This document shows, piece after piece, positions 1 to 6,582 of a DNA stretch of 14,340 bases; position 1 is the stretch's first letter; each line of letters begins with the position of its first letter. Origin of the DNA: Candidatus Bathyarchaeota archaeon (GTDB taxonomy: Archaea; Thermoproteota; Bathyarchaeia; EX4484-135); contig DQYM01000170.1 of NCBI GenBank assembly GCA_011040545.1, forward strand, positions 1 to 14,340, in the 5' to 3' direction. The translations under genes were made by a program, and so were the position numbers. The notes below the pieces were generated by a model, which worked only from the letters and a program-made list of their open reading frames with translations, was not told the DNA's origin and did no database searches.

Positions 1-141
1 CCATCAGGCCCCGGTAGTTAGGCATGGGCAGCCCTCATCGGGGCCATGGGGCAGTTGGAGGGCCTTAGCATAAGCCTTTTCCCATCGCCTATCTCGCTTA
101 AGTAGGTGGGCAGGGGACCCTACACTGGGCTGGTGTAGGGA
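1..141. other. Left-edge sequence with no supported gene
   Basis: No gene can be supported here. One plus-strand frame is open from the left edge to a TAA at 71-73 and could be the last 23 codons of a gene lying outside the window, but its residues match no family I recognise. A weak TATA-like CGCTTAAG lies at 95-102, about 40 nt before the TTG at 142, and could drive the next gene. The minus-strand open frames over this stretch are shadows of the gene at 142. Confidence 0.35.
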
Positions 142-531
142 TTGAGCCTGGATGAAATGCGTAGGAGCTTGAGCTCCATAAGCATAGTAGTGTTCCCGCT
201 CCCTGGCGATGAGCAAGGCCTTGTTGAGCGCATAAGGAGGGCCGTAGAGGGGGCTGGCATGAGGGCCTTCATAAGAGCTGAGGGGTATGCCTTCATGCCA
301 TCTGAGGTGGTCGGTGCCCTTGGCCTCCCCCACCTAAGGCTAGCGGTAGTTGAGGATAGGATAGTGATGTGGGTTAGGGACCCATTTAGGCTTGGCGAGG
401 GCTGCCTTGAGGCTGGGCTAGCCCCCCAGGACCTATATGAGGGCATAACGAGGGCTGCTAGGGCTGCTGCCTCAGAGGTCCTAGCCTACTGCTCAGAGAA
501 GGGTGCTGGTGCTATAGTCCACGTTCCCTAG
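142..531 (+). CDS. Uncharacterised 129-aa protein
   Basis: I do not recognise this family. The protein begins with a hydrophobic strand (ISIVVFPLPGD, about residues 13-23), followed by a charged helix, a second strand-rich section (LRLAVVEDRIVMWVRDPF, about 65-82) and a C-terminal alanine-rich helix (RAARAAASEVLAYC). This suggests a small cytosolic alpha/beta fold with no signal peptide or membrane segment. The central part loosely recalls DUF302-type proteins, but the match is too weak to name it. TTG at 142 is the first possible start, because an in-frame TAG lies at 136-138; ATG at 157 is an alternative that keeps the first strand. Codon use (AGG, CTA, ATA, GCC) matches the neighbours, which supports a real gene. 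It ends 42 nt before the PH/SHOCT gene, which has its own TATA-like element. Confidence 0.6.
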   Translation: MSLDEMRRSLSSISIVVFPLPGDEQGLVERIRRAVEGAGMRAFIRAEGYAFMPSEVVGALGLPHLRLAVVEDRIVMWVRDPFRLGEGCLEAGLAPQDLYEGITRAARAAASEVLAYCSEKGAGAIVHVP

Positions 532-534
532 AAG

Positions 535-543
535 ACTTAAATT
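535..543 (+). promoter_or_regulatory. Possible TATA box for the PH/SHOCT gene
   Basis: ACTTAAATT lies just after the stop codon of the 129-aa gene and about 31 nt before the ATG at 574. At the usual archaeal spacing of about 25 nt it would start a transcript only a few bases before the ribosome binding site GAGGGGG (565-571). It is weaker than the other TATA boxes in the window. Confidence 0.4.
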
Positions 544-573
544 GACCCTTGCGGAGCTGAAGCTGAGGGGGCC

Positions 574-1143
574 ATGAGCACTCAGTTCACTAGGGAGGAG
601 CTAGAGGAGATAGAGAAGATAAGGCACCTCCTTGAGCCAGGCGAGCAAGTGCTAGTAGTAGCTAGGCAGAGCCGTTTCTGGCCTGGTGGCAGCCTCACGA
701 CGCCTAATACCATATTCGTTACGGATAGGAGGATTATAATAAGGAACCCAATGCTCCTGGGCCTCAGGGAGGAGATAACCATCATACCCTACGACCAGAT
801 CACGGCCATAGAGCTTGAGAAGGGCGTATTCACGTCTGAGGTAAGGGTGGTAGCACCTGGCCTCTTCCCAGTTGGCGTTACGGAGGACATCCTAGGCGGT
901 GGGATAAGGGTTGAGGGAGGGGCAGCCGTCATACAGGCCATACCCAAGGACAAGGCAGAGCTCATAGTTAAGGTCGTTAAGGAGCGCATGGAGGCTATCA
1001 GGGCAGCACGGGCAGCTCCAGCACCAGCTCCAGCGCCCTCGCCACTAGATGAGCTGAAGAAGCTAAAGGAGCTCTTGGACATGGGTGCTATAACAAAGGA
1101 GGAGTATGAGGAAGCTAAGAAGAAGATACTAGCTAAGCTCTAA
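574..1143 (+). CDS. PH-like domain protein with C-terminal SHOCT domain
   Basis: This 189-aa cytosolic protein has three parts. Residues 1-140 form a bacterial/archaeal pleckstrin-homology-like domain. It begins with an acidic helix (EELEEIEKIRHLLEPGE), followed by beta strands with the family pattern FVTDRRIIIRNP (about 49-60) and IPYDQITAIELEKG (about 71-84). Residues 143-157 are a flexible Ala-Pro linker (APAPAPAPSP). Residues about 157-188 form a SHOCT domain (DELKKLKELLDMGAITKEEYEEAKKKIL), a short helical module often found at protein ends and thought to mediate oligomerisation or membrane association. ATG 574 follows a purine-rich GAGGGGG site. The biochemical role is unknown; proteins of this build are often linked to membrane-stress or scaffold functions, and nothing adjacent sharpens that. 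It is convergent with the L38e gene, 16 nt away. Confidence 0.85.
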   Translation: MSTQFTREELEEIEKIRHLLEPGEQVLVVARQSRFWPGGSLTTPNTIFVTDRRIIIRNPMLLGLREEITIIPYDQITAIELEKGVFTSEVRVVAPGLFPVGVTEDILGGGIRVEGGAAVIQAIPKDKAELIVKVVKERMEAIRAARAAPAPAPAPSPLDELKKLKELLDMGAITKEEYEEAKKKILAKL

Positions 1144-1159
1144 ATCACGGCCAGATGGC

Positions 1160-1357
1160 CTAGCGAGCTTCAGTTACCTCGCACCTCAAGCGTCTTATTA
1201 TGTCTTCTGCTTCTTCAGGCTTCACCTTAAGCGTGTAGAGGCGACTTGGCGTCCTCAGCTTCAGCTTAACGATGTCGCCACTCCTCTTAACCAAGCAGTA
1301 TAGAGCCCTCTCGGAGATACGTATGAACTCCTCTGGGTCAAATACCTCCATTGGCAT
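1160..1357 (-). CDS. rpl38e: Large-subunit ribosomal protein L38e
   Basis: This 65-aa basic protein matches eukaryotic/archaeal L38e in length and pattern. The N-terminal part MPMEVFDPEEFIRISERA is followed by basic strands around LVKRSGDIVKLKLRTPSRLYTLKV and a final helix EEAEDIIRRL. The core signature is the K-x-K-x-R-x-x-R-x-L-Y-T-L run also seen in eukaryotic L38e. It binds the large ribosomal subunit. Its presence points to the crenarchaeal/TACK side of the archaea. ATG at 1357 is preceded by GGGAGG about 7 nt upstream and by a strong TATA box at 1391-1400, so it is transcribed alone, divergently from deoC. Its stop faces the stop of the PH/SHOCT gene, with only 16 nt between them and no obvious T-tract terminator. 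Confidence 0.88.
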   Translation of the reverse strand: MPMEVFDPEEFIRISERALYCLVKRSGDIVKLKLRTPSRLYTLKVKPEEAEDIIRRLRCEVTEAR

Positions 1358-1390
1358 GCCTTCGGCCTCCCTCAGCCCTCCCCCAGCAGG

Positions 1391-1400
1391 CTTAAAAAAG
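1391..1400 (-). promoter_or_regulatory. TATA box for rpl38e
   Basis: On the minus strand this reads CTTTTTTAAG, 34-43 nt before the ATG of rpl38e. A start of transcription about 25 nt downstream leaves a leader of roughly 10 nt holding the GGGAGG ribosome binding site. Confidence 0.7.
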
Positions 1401-1434
1401 CATTTGCCGTAGGCTGCTGTGCCATGCTCATGCC

Positions 1435-1443
1435 ATTTAAATA
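1435..1443 (+). promoter_or_regulatory. TATA box for the deoC-tldD-tldE operon
   Basis: ATTTAAATA is centred about 27 nt before the GTG at 1466. At normal archaeal spacing transcription would start at or next to that GTG, implying a leaderless deoC mRNA. It lies back to back with the rpl38e promoter. Confidence 0.7.
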
Positions 1444-1465
1444 GCTGGAGTAGGCATTTACTTAG

Positions 1466-2149
1466 GTGGAGGACTTGAAGCTAAGCATAAGCGAGCTGGC
1501 CAAGCGGATAGATCATGCCATCGTGAAGCCAGATGCTACATGGCAGGATGTCAAGCAGGGCTGCCTTGAGGCCAGGGAGCTTGGCCTAAGGGGCATCTGC
1601 GTCCCACCATGCTATGTTGGGAGGGCCTTGGAGCTCCTAGAGGGCTCTGGAGTAAGGCTGTGTGCTGTAGTTGGCTTTCCCTTCGGCTTTGATTTACCTG
1701 AGGCAAAGGCCCTTGAAGCCCGTAGGGCCGTGGAGCTAGGTGCTGATGATGTAGATATGGTTATTAACATATCGGCCCTTAGATCTGGCCTCTACGACCT
1801 AGTGCTTGAGGACCTAAGTAGGGTGGTGGAGGCTGCTAGGGAAGGGGGAGCTATCGTAAAGGCCATAGTTGAGGCCTGCTACCTCTCTGAGGAAGAGCTA
1901 AGGGCTGCCTGTGAGCTAGCCCTAAGGGCTGGTGTGGATTTCATAAAGACATCAACAGGCTTTGGCCCATCTGGTGCTAGCGTGGAGGTCGTGAGGATGA
2001 TAAGGTCCATAGTGGGTAGTAGGGCTGGCATCAAGGCCTCTGGTGGCATAAGGACGTATGAGCAAGCGATGTCCATGATAGAAGCTGGTGCAGATCTAAT
2101 AGGCACGAGCACGCCTAGGGCCATACTAGGTGGTGCGAGACCTAGGTAG
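1466..2149 (+). CDS. deoC: Deoxyribose-phosphate aldolase
   Basis: This 227-aa class I aldolase cleaves 2-deoxyribose 5-phosphate to glyceraldehyde 3-phosphate and acetaldehyde in cytosolic deoxynucleoside breakdown. The TIM-barrel signatures are all present: IDHAIVKPDAT (15-25), VVGFPFGFDLPEAK (68-81), GADDVDMVINI (92-102, with Asp97 in the catalytic position), FIKTSTGF (159-166, Schiff-base Lys161) and IKASGGIRT (189-197, Lys190 of the proton relay). The length is normal. GTG 1466 is chosen because the TATA box at 1435-1443 puts the transcription start at about this base; TTG 1475, preceded by GGTGGAGG, is an alternative that loses only three residues. The gene ends 29 nt before the tldD ORF, and no terminator is seen between them, so it probably leads an operon with tldD and tldE. 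Confidence 0.95.
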   Translation: MEDLKLSISELAKRIDHAIVKPDATWQDVKQGCLEARELGLRGICVPPCYVGRALELLEGSGVRLCAVVGFPFGFDLPEAKALEARRAVELGADDVDMVINISALRSGLYDLVLEDLSRVVEAAREGGAIVKAIVEACYLSEEELRAACELALRAGVDFIKTSTGFGPSGASVEVVRMIRSIVGSRAGIKASGGIRTYEQAMSMIEAGADLIGTSTPRAILGGARPR

Positions 2150-2178
2150 GCCCTAGTGGGTGCGGTAGCTGGCCTTCT

Positions 2179-3663
2179 ATGAGCGGAAATGCTTATCACC
2201 ACCTACACGACCTAGGGCAGGGACGTGGGAGGTTGAGGGACCTAGCCGACCTAGCTGTTGAGCTGGCCCTTAAGATGGGAGCTGATTATGCAGAAGCCCG
2301 CTTCCACGAGGACGTAAGCAATATGTACATGCTTAGGAATGGCATGCCAGAGGTAGCTGGCTTCGTTAGGGCTCGTGGCATTGGGATAAGGGTGCTCGTG
2401 AATGGGGCACTTGGCTTCTCATCCCTTAACAAGCCCGATAGGACGCTACTTGAGCGTAGGGTTCAGGAGGCCATATCAATGGCTCGTGCCTCAGCTAGGA
2501 CGAGGAAGAAGCCAATTCGCTTCTCAGAGGAGAGGGCAGAAGAAGCTAGGTGGGAGGTGAAGCCCAAGGAGCCATTTGACTCAGTAGCTATTGAGGATAA
2601 GATGGCCCTACTATACGATATAGATAGGGTGCTCTCAGATGAGCAGGAGATAGGTGCTCGCATCCCCTTCAGGCTCCTTGAACTCTCAGAGAGCACTAGC
2701 ACACGCTACTTCGTCAACAGCGAGGGGGCACGTATATCCTCTACCGTGCCGAGGATCATGTTCCTTGCCGTAACAACCGTCCTTGAGCCAGAGAAGGGGA
2801 CTGAGCAAGATATGGTGCAGAAGGGGGCTTCTGGTGGCTGGGAGGCCCTTAGGGCATGGGACCTAATGGACATGCTAAGGGAGCGCCTCAAGGCCCTTAC
2901 TAAGGTGCTTAAGGAAGGCGTGAGCCCACCGAAGGGCAAGATAGACATCGTGCTTGGCTCAGAGGTGGTCGGCCTGATGGTGCATGAGAGCTGTGGCCAC
3001 CCGTATGAGGCAGATAGGATCCTCGGCCGTGAGGCAGCTCAGGCTGGTGAGTCCTTTGTCTCGCCAGATATGCTAGGCCAGAGGATAGGCTCAGAGCTAG
3101 TTACGGTAGTTGATGACCCAACCGTTGAGGGCTCCTACGGCTACTACCTATATGACGATGAGGGCGTGAGGGCTAGGAGGCGGTTCCTCATAAAAGATGG
3201 CATAATAAATGAGTTCCTACACAACCGTGAGACAGCTGCTTCCCTTGGCGTCTCAAGCAATGCTGCAGCTAGGGCAAGTGGCTTTAATAGGGAGCCCATC
3301 GTTAGGATGGCAAATACCTTCATGCTGCCAGGCGACCACGAGTTTGAAGAGCTGCTAGAGGACGTGAAGCTAGGCGTTTACATCAAGACCTATGGGGAGT
3401 GGAACATAGATGATAGGCGATTTAACATGCGCTTCATTGGCCGTGAGGCCTACCTAATAGAGGGCGGTGAGCTTAAGGGTCCAGTTAGGAGGCCAGTGCT
3501 TGAGATAACAACGCCAGGCTTCTACGGGAGCATAGACGCCATTGATAAGAACCTCTCCCTAGATGCTGGAACGTGCGGTAAGGGAGATCCACCACAGGGG
3601 GTGCCAGTTTGGTTTGGTGGGCCAAACGTGAGGTTAAGGGGCGTGGCCCTAGGGGGGTTGTGA
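2179..3663 (+). CDS. tldD: TldD metalloprotease subunit
   Basis: TldD is the zinc-carrying catalytic subunit of the TldD/TldE heterodimeric protease. In E. coli this degrades unstructured peptides and matures peptide substrates such as microcin B17; the archaeal substrate is unknown. The metal motif HESCGH (HExxxH) is at residues 269-274, followed by the family's EADRILGREAAQAG stretch. The C-terminal GTCGKGDPPQGVPVW motif and the tail ending VALGG are also typical. The ORF from ATG 2179 encodes 494 aa, but its first 18 residues (MSGNAYHHLHDLGQGRGR) are not like the family, which normally starts at the equivalent of LRDLADLAVELAL. TTG at 2233 would give 476 aa, but its GGGAGG lies directly against the codon, so the start is unresolved. 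tldE follows after one base. Confidence 0.93.
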   Translation: MSGNAYHHLHDLGQGRGRLRDLADLAVELALKMGADYAEARFHEDVSNMYMLRNGMPEVAGFVRARGIGIRVLVNGALGFSSLNKPDRTLLERRVQEAISMARASARTRKKPIRFSEERAEEARWEVKPKEPFDSVAIEDKMALLYDIDRVLSDEQEIGARIPFRLLELSESTSTRYFVNSEGARISSTVPRIMFLAVTTVLEPEKGTEQDMVQKGASGGWEALRAWDLMDMLRERLKALTKVLKEGVSPPKGKIDIVLGSEVVGLMVHESCGHPYEADRILGREAAQAGESFVSPDMLGQRIGSELVTVVDDPTVEGSYGYYLYDDEGVRARRRFLIKDGIINEFLHNRETAASLGVSSNAAARASGFNREPIVRMANTFMLPGDHEFEELLEDVKLGVYIKTYGEWNIDDRRFNMRFIGREAYLIEGGELKGPVRRPVLEITTPGFYGSIDAIDKNLSLDAGTCGKGDPPQGVPVWFGGPNVRLRGVALGGL

Positions 3664-3664
3664 T

Positions 3665-5008
3665 GTGGAGCTGAGGGAGCTAGCCCAGCTAGCCCTTAAG
3701 GAGGCCCTTGGGCTTGGGGCTGATGAGGCAGCGGTGATAGCACATAGGAGCATATCAAGGCAGGTGAGGTTCGCAAACAATGAGGTAACGATCACGAAGA
3801 CCTGGGACGACCTGAACCTATACGTGCTGCTGGCTAAGGAGGCAAAGCTAGTTATAACCTCCCTAGCGAACATAGAGCCAGATGCCATAAGGAATGCCCT
3901 AAAGGACCTAATGGGCCTTGTAGCCGTCATGAAGCCAAGGCCAGATTACGCCCCGCTCCCAGAGGGGCCGTTTGAGTACAAGCCCATCTCAGGCCTCTAC
4001 GATGAGAAAATAGCCCAGATGAGCGATGAGGCCATAGATATAGTCCAGGAGGCCATAAACAAGGCCCTTGAGGCTGGCGGTAAGCGGGTAGCTGGGACGT
4101 TTGCCTTTGGGGTTGAGGAGGCCTCTCTCCTGACATCAAGGGGTGCTGAGGGGGAGGGGCGTAAGACCAGGGCCACGTTGGTCGTAAGGGCTCTAGCAGA
4201 TGGGGAAGCTGCTGGCATGGGTACTACATGTGGGACACGCCTAAGGGACCTGGATCCAGCCTCAGCAGGTGAGGAAGCAGGTCGCTTTGCAAGGCTATCC
4301 TTGAACCCTGAGCCCCTTAAGCCAGGTAGGTACGATGTTGTATTTGGTAGGCCAGCTTGTGCTGTATTCTTTGATATAGTAGCTGGCATGACATCTGCAT
4401 TTTACGTGGACTCAGGCCTCTCCTGCTTCATCGGCAAGCTAGGGCAGCAGGTAGCTAGCGAGCTCTTAAGCATCTATGACGATGCTAGGCTTGAGGCTGG
4501 CCTTGGGAGTAGGCCATTTGATGATGAAGGGCTGCCTACGGCCCGTAAGGCCATAATAGAGGGCGGTGTCCTCAAGACCTACTTGCACAACTCAATCACG
4601 GCCAAGAGGCATGGGACGAGCTCAACGGCTAATGCAGGCTGGATAGTGCCCCAGCCCTGGAACGTGATCGTTAGGCCAGGCGACCTAAGCGATGAGGAGC
4701 TACTGGCTGAGGTAAGGCATGGTCTCTTCGTGAACAACATAACCTACGTCCGCTTCCAGGACTACGCTAAGGGCGATTTCTCAGCCGTGATAAGGGATGG
4801 CGTCTTCCTCATAGAGGATGGCGAGCTAAAGAAGGGCGTTAAGGGCCTAAGGCTAAGCGATAACGTGCTGAACATCCTCAAGTCCATTAAGGCCCTATCT
4901 AGGGAGGCCCGCCAGGTATCGCACTGGTGGATGGAGTGGGGCAGCCCAGCTGTTGTAACACCGCTCTTCCTAGCTGAGCGTATTGGCTTCACGGTCCCAA
5001 CTAAATAG
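3665..5008 (+). CDS. tldE: TldE/PmbA protease subunit
   Basis: TldE (PmbA) is the partner of TldD. The two subunits share a fold, but TldE lacks the zinc motif, and indeed no HExxxH is present: the equivalent region reads FFDIVAGMTSAFYVDSG. Family features are the N-terminal ALGLGADEAAVIAH, the central FDDEGLPTARKAIIEGGVLKTYLHN segment, and a C-terminal region with NNITYVRFQDYAKGDFSAV and FLIEDGELKKGVKGLRL. The 447-aa length is normal. GTG 3665 is 1 nt after the tldD stop, and a GGGGGG run (3653-3658) inside the end of tldD serves as ribosome binding site, so the two subunits are almost certainly made together. The operon ends at a T6 tract 5 nt after the stop. Confidence 0.93.
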   Translation: MELRELAQLALKEALGLGADEAAVIAHRSISRQVRFANNEVTITKTWDDLNLYVLLAKEAKLVITSLANIEPDAIRNALKDLMGLVAVMKPRPDYAPLPEGPFEYKPISGLYDEKIAQMSDEAIDIVQEAINKALEAGGKRVAGTFAFGVEEASLLTSRGAEGEGRKTRATLVVRALADGEAAGMGTTCGTRLRDLDPASAGEEAGRFARLSLNPEPLKPGRYDVVFGRPACAVFFDIVAGMTSAFYVDSGLSCFIGKLGQQVASELLSIYDDARLEAGLGSRPFDDEGLPTARKAIIEGGVLKTYLHNSITAKRHGTSSTANAGWIVPQPWNVIVRPGDLSDEELLAEVRHGLFVNNITYVRFQDYAKGDFSAVIRDGVFLIEDGELKKGVKGLRLSDNVLNILKSIKALSREARQVSHWWMEWGSPAVVTPLFLAERIGFTVPTK

Positions 5009-5013
5009 CATCC

Positions 5014-5019
5014 TTTTTT
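5014..5019 (+). terminator. T6 terminator of the deoC-tldDE operon
   Basis: CCTTTTTTG starts a few bases after the tldE stop. Archaeal RNA polymerase terminates on such T tracts without needing a hairpin. On the opposite strand it reads as an A tract, so it would not stop the converging CPBP gene. Confidence 0.65.
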
Positions 5020-5021
5020 GC

Positions 5022-6428
5022 CTATTCCACCCGTTCCCCGCCTAGCTGTCCCTCTAGAGCCCAGGATGGAGCAGGTGGCACTACTGGCTGGTAGGCAGGG
5101 GCTGCTGGCTGTATGTAGGATGGCCTCCTACGCCTAAGGAGCATCCTTATGCCCTGGATGAGGAACATGATGAGTGATAGGCCACCGATGGCCATCTCAG
5201 ATAGGATTACTAGGCCAGCCGTTAGGTAGGCTAGGATGTCGTAGGGGGCACGTTGTATCCACACCGACCAAACCTGTATGTGGTAGTTGAAGAACCAGTG
5301 TAGCAGTATGGAGGCGTAGATGCCGTAGCTAGTGAAGCAGGCACCTAGGACCAGCCCTATGGCTGCAGCCGTTATGGCCTTCCCTGGCTCCCAGGTGCCA
5401 GCTGCCACGTGGGCTAGGCCAAAGGCAAGGGAGGATGCTATCACTAATAGCCAGGTTAGGGGCCTAAGGCGCTTCCTCACGTCCTTGCTCAAGGCCCCTG
5501 GGCAGAATAGGCCCTTTAGGAAGAGGGATAGGGAAGACGGCTCTTCCTTCATAGCGTACGTGCCCCAAGGCGATGATTTAGCCCCTCTGGCCAGCATTGC
5601 AGCTATGCCCATTGGCAGCCCTATTAGGAGTAGCCTGAAGAACAGCTCCTCTACTACTGCAGCATAGCTTGCCTCAAGGAGCATGAATATTGGGCCTGGC
5701 AGCTTGCCCTTCACGCCAGTGCCGATGCCAGCCATGTTAACTAAGAAGTTCAATATGAACCAGCCAGTTAGGGAAGCAGTTGATATGAAGGGGAAGGCGT
5801 AGAGGAAGTTGCTCATGGCCTTCTTCAGTGGCTTGCCATAGCTATTTATTAGTGCCCTATGGTATCCACCTGAGCTTATAGCAGATACTATGAAGCAGGT
5901 TATGAAGATGCCCTGGAGCACGGCTGCTAGGACCCAGGCTGGCGTGCTGGGCAGTAGGATAGCATATGCCAATATCAGGATATAGGGCCTAAGCACAAGC
6001 GACCATATATCTGTTACCACGAAGCCAAAGGCGCCCATTGAGGTGATGCTATCGCCATCATCCTGAATGGATATCTTTAAGCGCACACATCCATCCCCGC
6101 CAGCGTAGAACACGCTAGTTAGCACGTCCGTCCCATTTGTATCATAAGTCCACGTGCTGCCCGTATTTAGGTCTGTTACCACGAGCACATCCCCTTCCTC
6201 AAGCATTACATCAATAAACCAGATCCTAGCCCAGGGCACCCTCACGGCTATCTCTTCCTCCCAAGGTGGGGAGGCTGGGTATGGGCATGGGCTCTCTACC
6301 TGTACTAGCTCCATGTTGTAGGGCGTGTTGAAGAAGAAGTTAGCGCCCATGTACAGGCTGACTAGGAACAGTATCAAGATGAGTATGGATATGACCGTTA
6401 AGAGCACCCTGATTAGCTTCTTCAGCAC
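5022..6428 (-). CDS. CPBP-family intramembrane metalloprotease with N-terminal soluble domain
   Basis: This 468-aa multi-pass membrane protein carries the three CPBP (type II CAAX prenyl endopeptidase, Rce1-like) motifs: EELFFR (260-265), FGLAH (336-340) and HWFFN (377-381). These would form a glutamate/histidine metal site inside the membrane. Residues 5-28 form TM1. Residues about 35-140 form a strand-rich soluble domain, probably outside the cell, with two cysteines (48 and 114). The CPBP core fills about 145-430. A basic RRRR stretch at 432-435 and a tail rich in Pro, Ala and Tyr end the protein. GTG 6428 is chosen because it follows GGGAGGAAGGGGG and precedes TM1 directly; an in-frame ATG at 6485 would add 19 polar residues. 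The open frame runs on to 6884 only as antisense of the nnr gene. The substrate is unknown; prenyl-protein processing cannot be assumed in an archaeon. Confidence 0.85.
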   Translation of the reverse strand: MLKKLIRVLLTVISILILILFLVSLYMGANFFFNTPYNMELVQVESPCPYPASPPWEEEIAVRVPWARIWFIDVMLEEGDVLVVTDLNTGSTWTYDTNGTDVLTSVFYAGGDGCVRLKISIQDDGDSITSMGAFGFVVTDIWSLVLRPYILILAYAILLPSTPAWVLAAVLQGIFITCFIVSAISSGGYHRALINSYGKPLKKAMSNFLYAFPFISTASLTGWFILNFLVNMAGIGTGVKGKLPGPIFMLLEASYAAVVEELFFRLLLIGLPMGIAAMLARGAKSSPWGTYAMKEEPSSLSLFLKGLFCPGALSKDVRKRLRPLTWLLVIASSLAFGLAHVAAGTWEPGKAITAAAIGLVLGACFTSYGIYASILLHWFFNYHIQVWSVWIQRAPYDILAYLTAGLVILSEMAIGGLSLIMFLIQGIRMLLRRRRPSYIQPAAPAYQPVVPPAPSWALEGQLGGERVE

Positions 6429-6532
6429 ATCAAGGCCCCCTTCCTCCCGCTCAGCGGGGTACGTGGGCGGGATCACTGGCACCATGGCCCTTGAGCTCAT
6501 GCTCCACCACCTCCCCTGGTTGGCAATAGGGG

Positions 6533-6540
6533 ATATAAAA
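6533..6540 (+). promoter_or_regulatory. TATA box between the CPBP protease gene and nnr
   Basis: ATATAAAA lies 42 nt before GTG 6583 and 30 nt before TTG 6571, putting transcription of nnr near 6562-6566. This rules out the upstream in-frame ATGs. Read on the minus strand it is TTTTATAT, equally acceptable as a TATA box, and would start a transcript near 6508 for the CPBP gene. One AT-rich element may therefore serve both directions. Confidence 0.65.
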
Positions 6541-6582
6541 CAGCTAGTGGCATTAGGTAAGGGCCTAGGCTTGAGCGAGGGT

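Noticed and set aside
1..73. C-terminal end of a gene entering from the left
   Set aside because: The frame is open but only 23 codons long and unrecognisable; kept only as a note.
3927..4389. Minus-strand open frames opposite tldE
   Set aside because: Low-complexity shadows of a well-recognised gene with no ribosome binding site or motifs.
6325..6582. Upstream extension of the nnr frame
   Set aside because: It overlaps the CPBP coding region and lies before the TATA box at 6533-6540; family homology begins at about 6583.
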